A stretch of DNA of 64,000 bases from positions 4,190,001-4,254,000 of the forward strand of contig NZ_CP081299.1 in assembly GCF_019711195.1 (NCBI RefSeq). The letters are read 5' to 3'. Numbering within the stretch: the first letter of the stretch is position 1; every line of letters begins with the position of its first letter. Positions 8,290 to 16,887 of the stretch are shown piece after piece. The notes under the pieces were generated by a model, which did no database searches, had not been told where the DNA came from, and saw nothing but the letters and a program-made list of their open reading frames with translations. Position numbers and translations under genes: made by a program. The DNA is from Dyadobacter sp. NIV53 (lineage in GTDB: Bacteria > Bacteroidota > Bacteroidia > Cytophagales > Spirosomataceae).

Positions 8290-10473
8290 ATGGATTCGAC
8301 CTTAAAACCCTCACGACATTTTTTTTCAGATTGGAAAAAGCTGGTTTATAATCTGGCCTTTTTCCTGAATGGATTACTGATATTTCTTCTGGTTTTTGAG
8401 AACCGTTTTGTCGTTCCGATCTGGATGCAAGCCGTAGGCCGGATGCATCCGCTGGTTTTACACTTTCCATTGGTTGTACTTATGCTTTATGCATTCTGGA
8501 CATTAATCGTTGAAAAGCAGGAATCATCAAGATGGAATGCAAGTTTGGCTGAAACCTTATTTTTAATCGGAACATTTACGGCTGTTATTGCTGCATTTTC
8601 TGGCTTTATTTTGTCACAGGAAGAAGGTTACGAAGCGGAAACATTATTCTTACACAAATGGCTTGGAATTGGGATTTCACTTGTAAGCATAATCTGGTAT
8701 AGCCTGCGTGCATATTTTTTGCCCTGGAAAATTCCCTCCAAGCTGCTTGCATCTTCATTGATAATGCTTCTCCTTATTGGCGGACATTTAGGTGGGAACC
8801 TTACGCATGGTGAAGATTTTCTCATTTCCCCACTTCAAATTTCAACTGAAACTATCAGGAAAGTTCCTATCGAACAGGCGAAAGTCTATGATGACCTGGT
8901 ACAGCCGGTTTTACAGCAAAAGTGTTATTCCTGCCATAACGCTGAAAAATCAAAAGGAAATTTGCAAATGCAAACCAGGGAATTATTAGCAAAGGGAGGA
9001 AAAAACGGAATACTTTGGGATACGACAAAAGCAGATCTGGGCTTGCTTTTAAACCGCGTTCATTTGCCGCTTGATGATAAAAAACATATGCCGCCGAGAG
9101 GAAAAGTGCAGTTGACGGATGAAGAAATTGTACTGTTAGCAGCATGGATTAAAGCAGGTTCAAGTTTTGATCAAATGGTTAGTTCACTTTCACCTCAAAA
9201 TCCGGTTTATACTTATGCTGAAAATATACTGGGCGGAGGCCGTACCGAAGAAGAATACGATTTCAGCGCAGCAGATGCAGACAAAATTAAGGAACTGAAT
9301 ACGACCTACAGATTAATAAAACCACTTTCAGCAGAATCACCGGCTTTGTTTGTGAATTTTTATAACAGGGCAAATTTTAAATCAGAAGATATTGCCGCAT
9401 TACTGCCATTGAAACAGCAGATTGTTTCAATGGATTTGAGCAAAATGCCCGTAAAAGATCAGGATCTGAAAACACTAGCCCAATTTCCTGAATTAAGAAA
9501 ACTGATCCTGAATTTTACAGATATCCAGGGTTCAACTTTGGCTGAACTGAAAAAATTAGTAAAGCTGAGGGAGTTGTCACTTAGCGGAACTCCTGTAAAA
9601 ATGACTCAGATTAAAACGCTTAAAGAAATACCGTCTTTAAAGAAGGTATATGTCTGGAGTACCGGGATTTCTACCGAAGAACTGGCTCAGCTGAAAAAGG
9701 AAAAGAAGATCAGTTTTGAAACAGGTTTTAGGAGTGATACGTTAATTCTTGCGCTAAATCCTCCAATTATAGAAAATGAAGACCAGATCATTTCAGGAAA
9801 TACAACGATCCGTTTAAAGCATCAGATTCCCGGAACGACGATCCGTTATACGGATGATGGAACTGAACCTGACAGTAGCACATCATTGATCTATAATAAA
9901 CCGATTTCCATTGTTAAAAATACCAAAATCACAGCGAAAGCATTTAAAAATGGTTGGTACGGAAGCAAGCAAGCCGACAAATTCTTTTTCAGATCCACTT
10001 ATCATATCGACAGTGTCCGTTTGATCACAACACCTGATCCTAAATATCCGGCACAACGCGATGTTACAATTGCCAACGGCATTAAGAGTGATAATTCCAA
10101 TTCAAGTGGCAAATGGCTGGGATACAGGGACAAAGATTTTCAGGCATATTTATTATTTAAAAAACCGGTGAAAGCACGGAGCGTAACTTTGAGTATGCTG
10201 AGAAATGTTGGAGGGTATATTTTCCCTCCTGTTCGAGTGGAGGTTTGGGGCGGAAAGGACGAGAAAAACCTGAAACTCCTGAAAGTGATAACTCCTCAAA
10301 TGCCGGTAAAAGCAACAGAAAATGTGGAGAATCTTTCTATTGAGGCAGACTTCCCGTTACAGGAATTAAGTTGCATTAAATTGATAGCTAAACCATTGGC
10401 AAAGCTTCCAGCCTGGCATCCTGGTAAAGGTGAAAAAGCCTGGGTTTTTGTGGATGAGGTCTTTGTGAACTGA
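8290..10473 (+). CDS. Membrane cytochrome: DUF2231-like, PSCyt1 haem, LRR-like and CHB_HEX_C domains
   Basis: The ATG follows the DUF1501 stop with no gap, so translation is coupled. The N-terminal 175 residues hold about five membrane helices, with HPLVLHFPLVVLML typical of DUF2231-like modules. A PSCyt1 haem motif CYSCH (212-216) follows. A leucine-rich stretch (about 360-470: LRKLILNFTDIQGSTLAELKK) comes next, then a chitobiase C-terminal-like module (TTIRYTDDGTEPDSSTSLIY, about 515-545). A C-terminal beta domain ends the protein. It probably anchors the system in the inner membrane and passes electrons to or from the exported DUF1549 protein; this role is inferred from the domains and operon. 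Confidence 0.85.
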   Translation: MDSTLKPSRHFFSDWKKLVYNLAFFLNGLLIFLLVFENRFVVPIWMQAVGRMHPLVLHFPLVVLMLYAFWTLIVEKQESSRWNASLAETLFLIGTFTAVIAAFSGFILSQEEGYEAETLFLHKWLGIGISLVSIIWYSLRAYFLPWKIPSKLLASSLIMLLLIGGHLGGNLTHGEDFLISPLQISTETIRKVPIEQAKVYDDLVQPVLQQKCYSCHNAEKSKGNLQMQTRELLAKGGKNGILWDTTKADLGLLLNRVHLPLDDKKHMPPRGKVQLTDEEIVLLAAWIKAGSSFDQMVSSLSPQNPVYTYAENILGGGRTEEEYDFSAADADKIKELNTTYRLIKPLSAESPALFVNFYNRANFKSEDIAALLPLKQQIVSMDLSKMPVKDQDLKTLAQFPELRKLILNFTDIQGSTLAELKKLVKLRELSLSGTPVKMTQIKTLKEIPSLKKVYVWSTGISTEELAQLKKEKKISFETGFRSDTLILALNPPIIENEDQIISGNTTIRLKHQIPGTTIRYTDDGTEPDSSTSLIYNKPISIVKNTKITAKAFKNGWYGSKQADKFFFRSTYHIDSVRLITTPDPKYPAQRDVTIANGIKSDNSNSSGKWLGYRDKDFQAYLLFKKPVKARSVTLSMLRNVGGYIFPPVRVEVWGGKDEKNLKLLKVITPQMPVKATENVENLSIEADFPLQELSCIKLIAKPLAKLPAWHPGKGEKAWVFVDEVFVN

Positions 10474-10556
10474 GGAAAGGGAAATGCCACAAATGCACGA
10501 ATTAAAACTATTATTGTACAGGAAAAGTTTTGTAATTGATAATACTGCGATTTGGC

Positions 10557-11054
10557 TTAATGCTCTTCCTCCTTTTCTTTTATCAAAAAATCAGCGGCGT
10601 GTTTGGTTTGAATTTCTTTACGCAATCCATTTGCCCAATCAATCACTTCCTGTGATTCGGCTTGTGTTAATCTGGCTTCTTTGTGCATATTCGTGTAAGA
10701 TTCCAGCGGCATCCAATGATCTGTCTGGGATTCTATAACTTCTTCGAGTTTATGATCCGCCCTTTTGGGTGGATATGCTGCAAATTCAGATAAATTAAAA
10801 TGTCTTTTGCCGTCCTTGATATGGCCGTTTAGCCACCATGCAACAGGTTGAATGTTATTATACCAAGGATAAACCGTGTTGTTTGAATGACAATCCCGGC
10901 AAGCTTTACTAAGAATTGTTTTTACGTTTTCAGGAACCGGATAATGTTTTTCAATATCATTGGCTGACATTGCTGCTGATACATTTTTAGCAGGCCTGAT
11001 AAACTGGATTAATACCAGGATGATCAATAAACCAGTCAGGATTTTCTTGAACAT
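10557..11054 (-). CDS. Haem-binding domain protein (Haem_bd)
   Basis: The 165-residue protein has an N-terminal membrane anchor or signal (residues 4-20) and the single haem motif CRDCHSNN (Cys52, Cys55, His56), followed by TVYPWYNNIQPVAWWL, the hallmark of the Haem_bd family. It is a small periplasmic c-type cytochrome that probably shuttles electrons. It lies 32 bases downstream of glpF on the same strand and converges with the DUF2231 cytochrome gene. A functional link to that cytochrome set is plausible but not shown. Confidence 0.9.
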   Translation of the reverse strand: MFKKILTGLLIILVLIQFIRPAKNVSAAMSANDIEKHYPVPENVKTILSKACRDCHSNNTVYPWYNNIQPVAWWLNGHIKDGKRHFNLSEFAAYPPKRADHKLEEVIESQTDHWMPLESYTNMHKEARLTQAESQEVIDWANGLRKEIQTKHAADFLIKEKEEEH

Positions 11055-11086
11055 AAGAAAAAAATTAGATGTTAAATACTAATTAA

Positions 11087-11827
11087 TCAAAAGGAATATG
11101 AACGTAAAATCAATCCGCCAACGATAGCACCCAGAATTGGCGCTATTACCGGAATCCAGCCATAAGCCCAGTCCGACGAACCTTTATTTGGAATGGGTAA
11201 AATGGTATAAGCCAACCGCGGGCCAAGATCACGGACAGGATTAATAGCATAACCTGTTGTGCCACCCAATGAAAGCCCGATGCTCCAAACGAGCATTCCA
11301 ACCAGGTAAGGGGTAACCCCGGAAGGTATTCCACCTTTATCAGGGTCAGACGTGCCGGCATAACCTATTGCTACTACACCAACAATTAATAATAAGGTAG
11401 CAATAAATTCACTCAGGAAATTAGAGCCATAAGAACGGATTGCCGGACCTGTAGCAAAGCAGGCGAGTTTAGAACCCGGATCTTCCGTAGCTTTCCAATG
11501 AGGAAAATATTGAAGCCAAACCAGCATTGCTCCCAAAAATGCGCCGATCAATTGTGCTGATATATAAGGAACCACCGAGCCGTAATCATTTCTTAATACA
11601 GCAAATGCCACTGTTACAGCAGGATTCAGATGTGCCGCAGCGCTTCCAAAAGCATTCGCGGTAAATATTCCGATCATAACTGCAAAGCCCCAGCCGGCCG
11701 TAATGACGATCCAGCCGGCATTTTCACCTTTTGTCTTTTTAAGTACTACATTGGCTACAACGCCGTTACCTAATAAAATAAGAACCATGGTACCGACTAA
11801 TTCTCCGAGAAAAGGGGATTGCTGCAT
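11087..11827 (-). CDS. glpF: Glycerol facilitator/aquaporin (MIP family)
   Basis: This is a 246-residue MIP channel with about six membrane helices. The first signature HLNPAVTVAF has the normal NPA (68-70). The second is INPVRDLGPRLAY with NPV (196-198) instead of NPA. The Asp after the Arg of the second box (RD) is typical of GlpF-type glycerol channels rather than water-only aquaporins. It should allow passive uptake of glycerol or similar small polyols. No glpK is adjacent; the downstream gene encodes a haem protein. Confidence 0.9.
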   Translation of the reverse strand: MQQSPFLGELVGTMVLILLGNGVVANVVLKKTKGENAGWIVITAGWGFAVMIGIFTANAFGSAAAHLNPAVTVAFAVLRNDYGSVVPYISAQLIGAFLGAMLVWLQYFPHWKATEDPGSKLACFATGPAIRSYGSNFLSEFIATLLLIVGVVAIGYAGTSDPDKGGIPSGVTPYLVGMLVWSIGLSLGGTTGYAINPVRDLGPRLAYTILPIPNKGSSDWAYGWIPVIAPILGAIVGGLILRSYSF

Positions 11828-11946
11828 GCGCTGATATAGAAGTTAAGGTTTGTTTGGCGAATATGCGAATAGTTTCAAAATTTCTATTACAAATACTAAA
11901 AGAATATTTCGTGTAGAATTTACCAGTTTTGGACGCCGAATTCTAC

Positions 11947-11954
11947 TAACTTTG
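11947..11954 (+). promoter_or_regulatory. -7 promoter element of purB
   Basis: TAACTTTG fits the Bacteroidota -7 consensus TAnnTTTG and lies 32 bases before the purB ATG. A TTTTG about 15 bases upstream could serve as a loose -33 element, although the spacing is short. Confidence 0.5.
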
Positions 11955-11985
11955 TCTGATAATCTATTTCTTTGTATTGAAAATC

Positions 11986-13341
11986 ATGTCTTTAAATCAA
12001 CTTACGGCGATTTCACCAGTAGATGGCCGGTATTACAAACAAGTATCCGAGCTGTCTGCATATTTCTCTGAGTACGCTTTGATTTACTATCGCGTCTATG
12101 TAGAAATTGAATATTTTATAGCACTCTGTGAAATTCCTTTGCCTCAGTTATCCGAATTTGATAAAAAGAAATATGCTTCCCTGCGAAAGATATATGAAGA
12201 TTTTTCGGAACAGGACGCACTGCACATCAAGGATATTGAGAAAGAAACAAACCATGATGTAAAGGCCGTGGAATATTTCATTAAGGAGCAGTTTGATAAA
12301 CTGGAAATTTCTGAATTTCAGGAATTTATACATTTTGGATTGACTTCTCAGGATATTAATAATACTGCCATTCCACTTTCCTTGAAAGATGCGCTGGAAC
12401 GTCAGATCAAGCCATTATTCCGTCAGGTCCTGTTTGTTCTGAAAAGAATGTCCATCGAATGGAAAAATGTTCCTATGCTGGCTTTTACACACGGACAGCC
12501 TGCATCGCCAACCCGGGTTGGTAAAGAATTCCTCGTTTTTGTTGAGAGACTGGAAAGGCAGCTTGAAATGCTGGACAAAATACCATATTCCGGAAAATTC
12601 GGAGGTGCAACCGGTAACTTTAATGCGCATCATGTTGCTTATCCAAAAATGGACTGGATGGCATTTGCCAATCGTTTTGTGGAGGGTTTGGGATTAAAAA
12701 GAAGTCGCCATACCACGCAAATTGAACATTACGACAATCTTGCAGCAACATTTGACTGTTTGAAAAGACTGAATACGATCCTTACAGATTTGAACCGGGA
12801 TATGTGGACTTACATTTCCATGGGTTATTTCAAACAAAAAATAAAGGCTGGTGAAGTTGGTTCGTCTGCAATGCCACATAAAGTGAATCCGATAGATTTT
12901 GAAAATTCAGAAGGAAATCTTGGCCTGGCTTCTGCCTTGTTTGAGCATTTTGCTGCAAAACTACCGATTTCGAGAATGCAGCGGGATCTGACCGATTCTA
13001 CTGTATTAAGAAATATTGGTGTTCCGCTGGCACATCAGTGTATTGCGTTAAATTCTTTGATCAAAGGATTAGGGAAACTGGAATTGAATGGAGAAATTCT
13101 GAAAGCGGAACTGGAAGATAACTGGGCTGTTATTTCTGAGGCGATTCAAACTGTTTTACGCCGCGAAGGTTTTCCGAAACCTTATGAAGCACTGAAAGAA
13201 TTAACACGTACCAATGAAAAAATTACGCATGATTCTATTTCCAGGTTTATAGAAACGCTGGATGTTTCGGAAGCAATCCGTGAAGAATTAAAAGAACTTA
13301 CTCCTTTTAATTATCTGGGAATTGTAGAGGATTCGCATTGA
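11986..13341 (+). CDS. purB: Adenylosuccinate lyase
   Basis: The 451-residue protein matches PurB end to end. It has ISPVDGRYY near the N-terminus, HFGLTSQDIN (about 123-132), AFTHGQPASPTRVGKE and the fumarase-superfamily signature SSAMPHKVNPIDFENSEGN. It forms fumarate in two steps of purine synthesis (SAICAR to AICAR, adenylosuccinate to AMP). The frame is open from a TTG at 11977, but the ATG at 11986 gives the usual N-terminus MSLNQLTAISPVDGR. It is followed by a palindromic terminator. Confidence 0.97.
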   Translation: MSLNQLTAISPVDGRYYKQVSELSAYFSEYALIYYRVYVEIEYFIALCEIPLPQLSEFDKKKYASLRKIYEDFSEQDALHIKDIEKETNHDVKAVEYFIKEQFDKLEISEFQEFIHFGLTSQDINNTAIPLSLKDALERQIKPLFRQVLFVLKRMSIEWKNVPMLAFTHGQPASPTRVGKEFLVFVERLERQLEMLDKIPYSGKFGGATGNFNAHHVAYPKMDWMAFANRFVEGLGLKRSRHTTQIEHYDNLAATFDCLKRLNTILTDLNRDMWTYISMGYFKQKIKAGEVGSSAMPHKVNPIDFENSEGNLGLASALFEHFAAKLPISRMQRDLTDSTVLRNIGVPLAHQCIALNSLIKGLGKLELNGEILKAELEDNWAVISEAIQTVLRREGFPKPYEALKELTRTNEKITHDSISRFIETLDVSEAIREELKELTPFNYLGIVEDSH

Positions 13342-13349
13342 TGTTTTAT

Positions 13350-13385
13350 AAAAAAGAAGTCAACTTTTCAAAAGTTGACTTCTTT
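13350..13385. terminator. Palindromic terminator after purB (copy 1 of a 36-base repeat)
   Basis: Arms 13353-13368 and 13370-13385 (core GAAGTCAACTTTT and its complement) are perfect over 16 bases around a central C. A-run and T-run flanks let it act on both strands. The same 36 bases recur exactly at 14011-14046. Confidence 0.9.
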
Positions 13386-13432
13386 AATTAACTCTTTTCA
13401 GCAATTTCTACTTTTATAAAGAGGATGGATAT

Positions 13433-14011
13433 ATGAGATTAGCTATTAACATTCCCCAGATAGATACTTTTTCAGACGACGAGCTGTATATGTTTTGTCG
13501 TGCCAATCCGGAATTACGTATTGAGAGAAATGAAAAAGGACAAATTGTAATTATGCCACCTACCGGAATAGAAACAAGTTTTAGAAATAGTGATTTAGTT
13601 ACAGAAATCAATATCTGGAATCGTAAAACACGTTTGGGTAAGGTTTCCGATTTCAATGGTGGTTATACGCTTCCGGACAGTTCCATGAGAGCGCCTGATG
13701 TTGCGTGGATTTCTAATGAACGATTAGCTACGGTGCCATCTTCGGATCTCAAAAAATTTGCTCATGTTTGCCCCGACTTTGTTATTGAATTAATGTCAGA
13801 ATCGGATGAGTTGACCGATTTGAAAGAGAAAATGAATAAATGGCTTTTGAACGGAGTCCGTTTAGGATGGCTTATTGATCCAAAAAGAAAGCAAACTTAT
13901 ATCTATCGTTTCGCCCACGACGAAAATGATGAAGTTGTATCATTTTCAGAAATCCTGAGTGGTGAAGAAGTTCTGCCAGGATTGGAAGTAAGAATTACTG
14001 ATATTTTTTGA
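13433..14011 (+). CDS. Uma2 family endonuclease-like protein (DUF820)
   Basis: The 192-residue protein has the DUF820/Uma2 version of the PD-(D/E)XK nuclease fold. Visible features are an acidic N-terminal helix, APDVAWIS with Asp89, CPDFVIELMSESD with Glu119, and the downstream NGVRLGWLIDPKRK block. The family is multi-copy in some bacteria and its biological role is unknown. The gene is a single-gene insert between purB and nrdJ, enclosed by two identical 36-base palindromes. That suggests a later insertion or duplication event. Confidence 0.85.
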   Translation: MRLAINIPQIDTFSDDELYMFCRANPELRIERNEKGQIVIMPPTGIETSFRNSDLVTEINIWNRKTRLGKVSDFNGGYTLPDSSMRAPDVAWISNERLATVPSSDLKKFAHVCPDFVIELMSESDELTDLKEKMNKWLLNGVRLGWLIDPKRKQTYIYRFAHDENDEVVSFSEILSGEEVLPGLEVRITDIF

Positions 14012-14046
14012 AAAAAGAAGTCAACTTTTCAAAAGTTGACTTCTTT
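14011..14046. terminator. Palindromic terminator between Uma2 gene and nrdJ (copy 2 of a 36-base repeat)
   Basis: Arms 14014-14029 and 14031-14046 are identical to those at 13353-13385. It begins on the last base of the Uma2 stop codon and can serve the converging nrdJ gene as well. Confidence 0.9.
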
Positions 14047-14066
14047 CATTTATTCCAAACATAGTA

Positions 14067-16612
14067 TCACCCGCACTTCGAAGAACCGCAGTCCTTGCAA
14101 GTCAGGCAACCTTCCTGATACATCAGATTGGTGGAATTACAATTCTGGCATTTCTGCTTTTTCACTTCTGTTCCGTCCGGTACATATCGTTTCAACGCAC
14201 GGGCAACACCATTTTTCCAGGTATTGATGGATTCATCCAGTTGAAGGCTGCTGATCAGATCAACTACTTTAACAATTGGCATACCGTGACGTAATGTGCT
14301 GGATATCAATTTAGCATAATTCCAGTATTCCGGATTGAATTTGTGGGATAGACCTTCAATGGTCGTTTTATAACCACGCGTATTTTTATATTGAAAGTCA
14401 TAACGAGAACTGCCGTCTGCTTCGCGGTTTTTAATGATCAAGCCTTCATTTACCCATCTTGGAATCAATATTCCATCTTCATCATCAGCAAAACCCGTAA
14501 AAATTTCATAAGGCTGATCGTCAATGATACCAATGAATGCGATCCATTTGTCTTTTTTGTTTTGGAAGCGAACCACATCTGCTTCCAGAGTCTGTGGCCT
14601 GATTGTTGGAAATGGCGTACGGTTAGTGGTCTCCGCTTCTTTTTCAGTATTGGCAATCAAAACGCCTGAACGGGAACCATCGCGGTAAACTGTAACGCCT
14701 TTGCAACCCGCTTTCCAGGCTTCCATGTAACACTCTCCAACCAGTTCCTCGGTTACATCATTCGGCATATTAATGGTTACACTGATTGAATGATCCACCC
14801 ATTTCTGGATGGCTCCCTGCATTTTTACCTTATTGAGATAATTTACATCATTGGATGTCGCTTTGTAATAAGGCGATTTCTGCACCATTTCATCCAGTTC
14901 CTTCTGGTCATAATTGATGGTTGTGTCGAATCCGTTTACTTCCATCCACTGTTTGAAACGATGATGGAAAACCACGTATTCTTCCCATGAATCACCAACT
15001 TCATCTACAAAATCAACTCTTGCGTCTTTATCATTCGGATTGACTTTTCTTCTTCTTTTATAAACCGGCATGAAAACAGGTTCAATACCCGAACTTGTTT
15101 GTGACATCAGGCTGGTAGTTCCGGTCGGAGCGATTGTAAGCAAAGCAATGTTTCTTCTGCCATATTCCAGCATTTCGTAATAAAGCTGGGCATCAGCATC
15201 TTTCAACCGCAATATAAACGGGTTGTTTTTTCTCTTTCAGCATCAAATATTGTAAATGCACCTCTTTCTTTGGCCGTATTTACAGAACCTCGATAAGCTT
15301 CCAATGCAACCGTTTTGTGCACTTCGACTGCAAATTCAGAACCTTCATCACTTCCATAACGTAGGCCCAATGCAGCAAGCATATCACCTTCGGCTGTAAT
15401 ACCAATTCCGGTTCTTCTGCCTTCACGGGCTTTGGTCTGTATATTCAGCCATAGGTTACGCTCTGTACGTTTTATTTCATCGTCTTCCGGATCTTCATCA
15501 ATTTTCTGAATGATTGCATCAATCTTTTCAAGTTCCAGATCAATGATATCATCCATCATTCTTTGTGCCGCACCTATGTGTTTTTTGAATAAATCCCAGT
15601 TAAATACGGCTTTCGGCGTAAAAGGATTTTCAACATAGGAAAAAAGATTGATGGCAAGCAAACGGCACGAATCATATGGACACAATGGAATCTCACCACA
15701 TGGATTGGTAGAAACCGTTTTGTAGCCCAGATCAGCATAACAATCCGGCACAGATTCACGGATAATTGTATCCCAGAACAGAATTCCCGGTTCAGCCGAA
15801 CGCCATGCGTTATGTACAATTTTTTTCCAAAGCGAATTAGCATCAATCTCTTCGCGGTGAGAAGGAGCGGAGCTGTTTATCGGATATTGTTGTACATAGG
15901 GAATTCCTGATTCAACAGAACGCATAAAATCATCGTCGATACGAACAGAAACATTGGCCCCAGTTACTTTACCTGATTCAAGTTTTGCATCAATGAAATC
16001 CTCAGAGTCAGGGTGTTTGATAGCAACAGATAACATCAATGCCCCACGGCGGCCATCCTGTGCTACTTCGCGGGTAGAATTGGAATAACGTTCCATAAAT
16101 GGTACGATTCCCGTCGATGTCAATGCAGAGTTTTTAACCGGAGAACCTTTTGGCCTGATATGTGACAGATCGTGGCCAACTCCGCCACGTCTTTTCATCA
16201 ACTGAACCTGTTCCTGGTCAATCTTCATAATACCTCCGTAAGAATCGGAAGCGTCTCCATTGCCGATTACAAAGCAATTAGATAAGGAAGCAATCTGAAA
16301 AGGATTTCCAATACCTGTCATTGGACTTCCCTGAGGAATGATATATTTAAAATCTTTGATCAGTTCAAAAATTTCATTCTCGGTTAATGGATTTGGGTAA
16401 CGAACTTCAATCCTTGCTATTTCTCCTGCAATCCTATGATGCATATCATCCGGCGTTGCTTCATAGATAGCGCCATAAGAATCTTTTAATGCATATTTAT
16501 TTACCCAGACACGAGCTGCAAGGTCGTCTCCTTTAAAGTAAATTAACGAAGCCTGATATGCTTCATCACTCGTATATGTGCGTTGAGTTTGAGTAGGTTG
16601 GGTTATTTCCAT
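14067..16612 (-). pseudogene. nrdJ: Class II (adenosylcobalamin-dependent) ribonucleotide reductase, frameshifted
   Basis: Two overlapping frames, 469 residues from ATG 16612 and 381 residues ending at 14067, are the two halves of one NrdJ of about 848 residues. The first half holds SLSNCFVI (redox Cys) and NPCGEIPL (catalytic Cys and Glu). The second half holds TIAPTGTTSL and a C-terminal zinc-ribbon, CQNCNSTNLMYQEGCLTCKDCG. The frame breaks at a T6 run (plus strand 15226-15231; A6 in the mRNA). One extra A restores EREKNNPFILRLKDADAQLYY and joins both halves exactly. The enzyme makes deoxyribonucleotides, so real loss is unlikely unless another reductase exists elsewhere; a homopolymer error is the best explanation. 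No cobalamin riboswitch was seen upstream. Confidence 0.9.
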
Positions 16613-16821
16613 TAGTATATATGCTGTGTGATTTTCGACTTTGATGGGGTTGTAAATTTAACAATTTATTAATTTGTACGTTCGTTTATTATGAAAAGTT
16701 TACAAAAAAAAATTATAACTAATTAAAAATAAGATATTTAATTGTTTGTCATATAAATAAAGTTAACAAAAATAGAAGTTTATTGTCGGGTTTTAAGAAA
16801 AATTATGTAACACTTAAAAAC

Positions 16822-16855
16822 GAAAAAAGAGACCAGCAATGGTCTCCTTTTCTTA
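16822..16855 (-). terminator. Terminator after the S9 peptidase gene
   Basis: A hairpin with arms GAGACC/GGTCTC extended by A/T pairs surrounds the loop AGCAAT. Read on the minus strand it ends in a T-run, and it lies just beyond the stop of the minus-strand gene at 16888. Confidence 0.75.
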
Positions 16856-16887
16856 AATTTTACAATTTTCCCTTTAACCTGTCTCCT

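Noticed and set aside
14067..15212. Second nrdJ half as an independent gene
   Set aside because: It would start with TTG in the middle of a conserved reductase domain, and one added A joins it perfectly to the first half.
16613..16887. Cobalamin riboswitch upstream of nrdJ
   Set aside because: No B12-box-like GCCACTG and no suitable structured region; the stretch is AT-rich.
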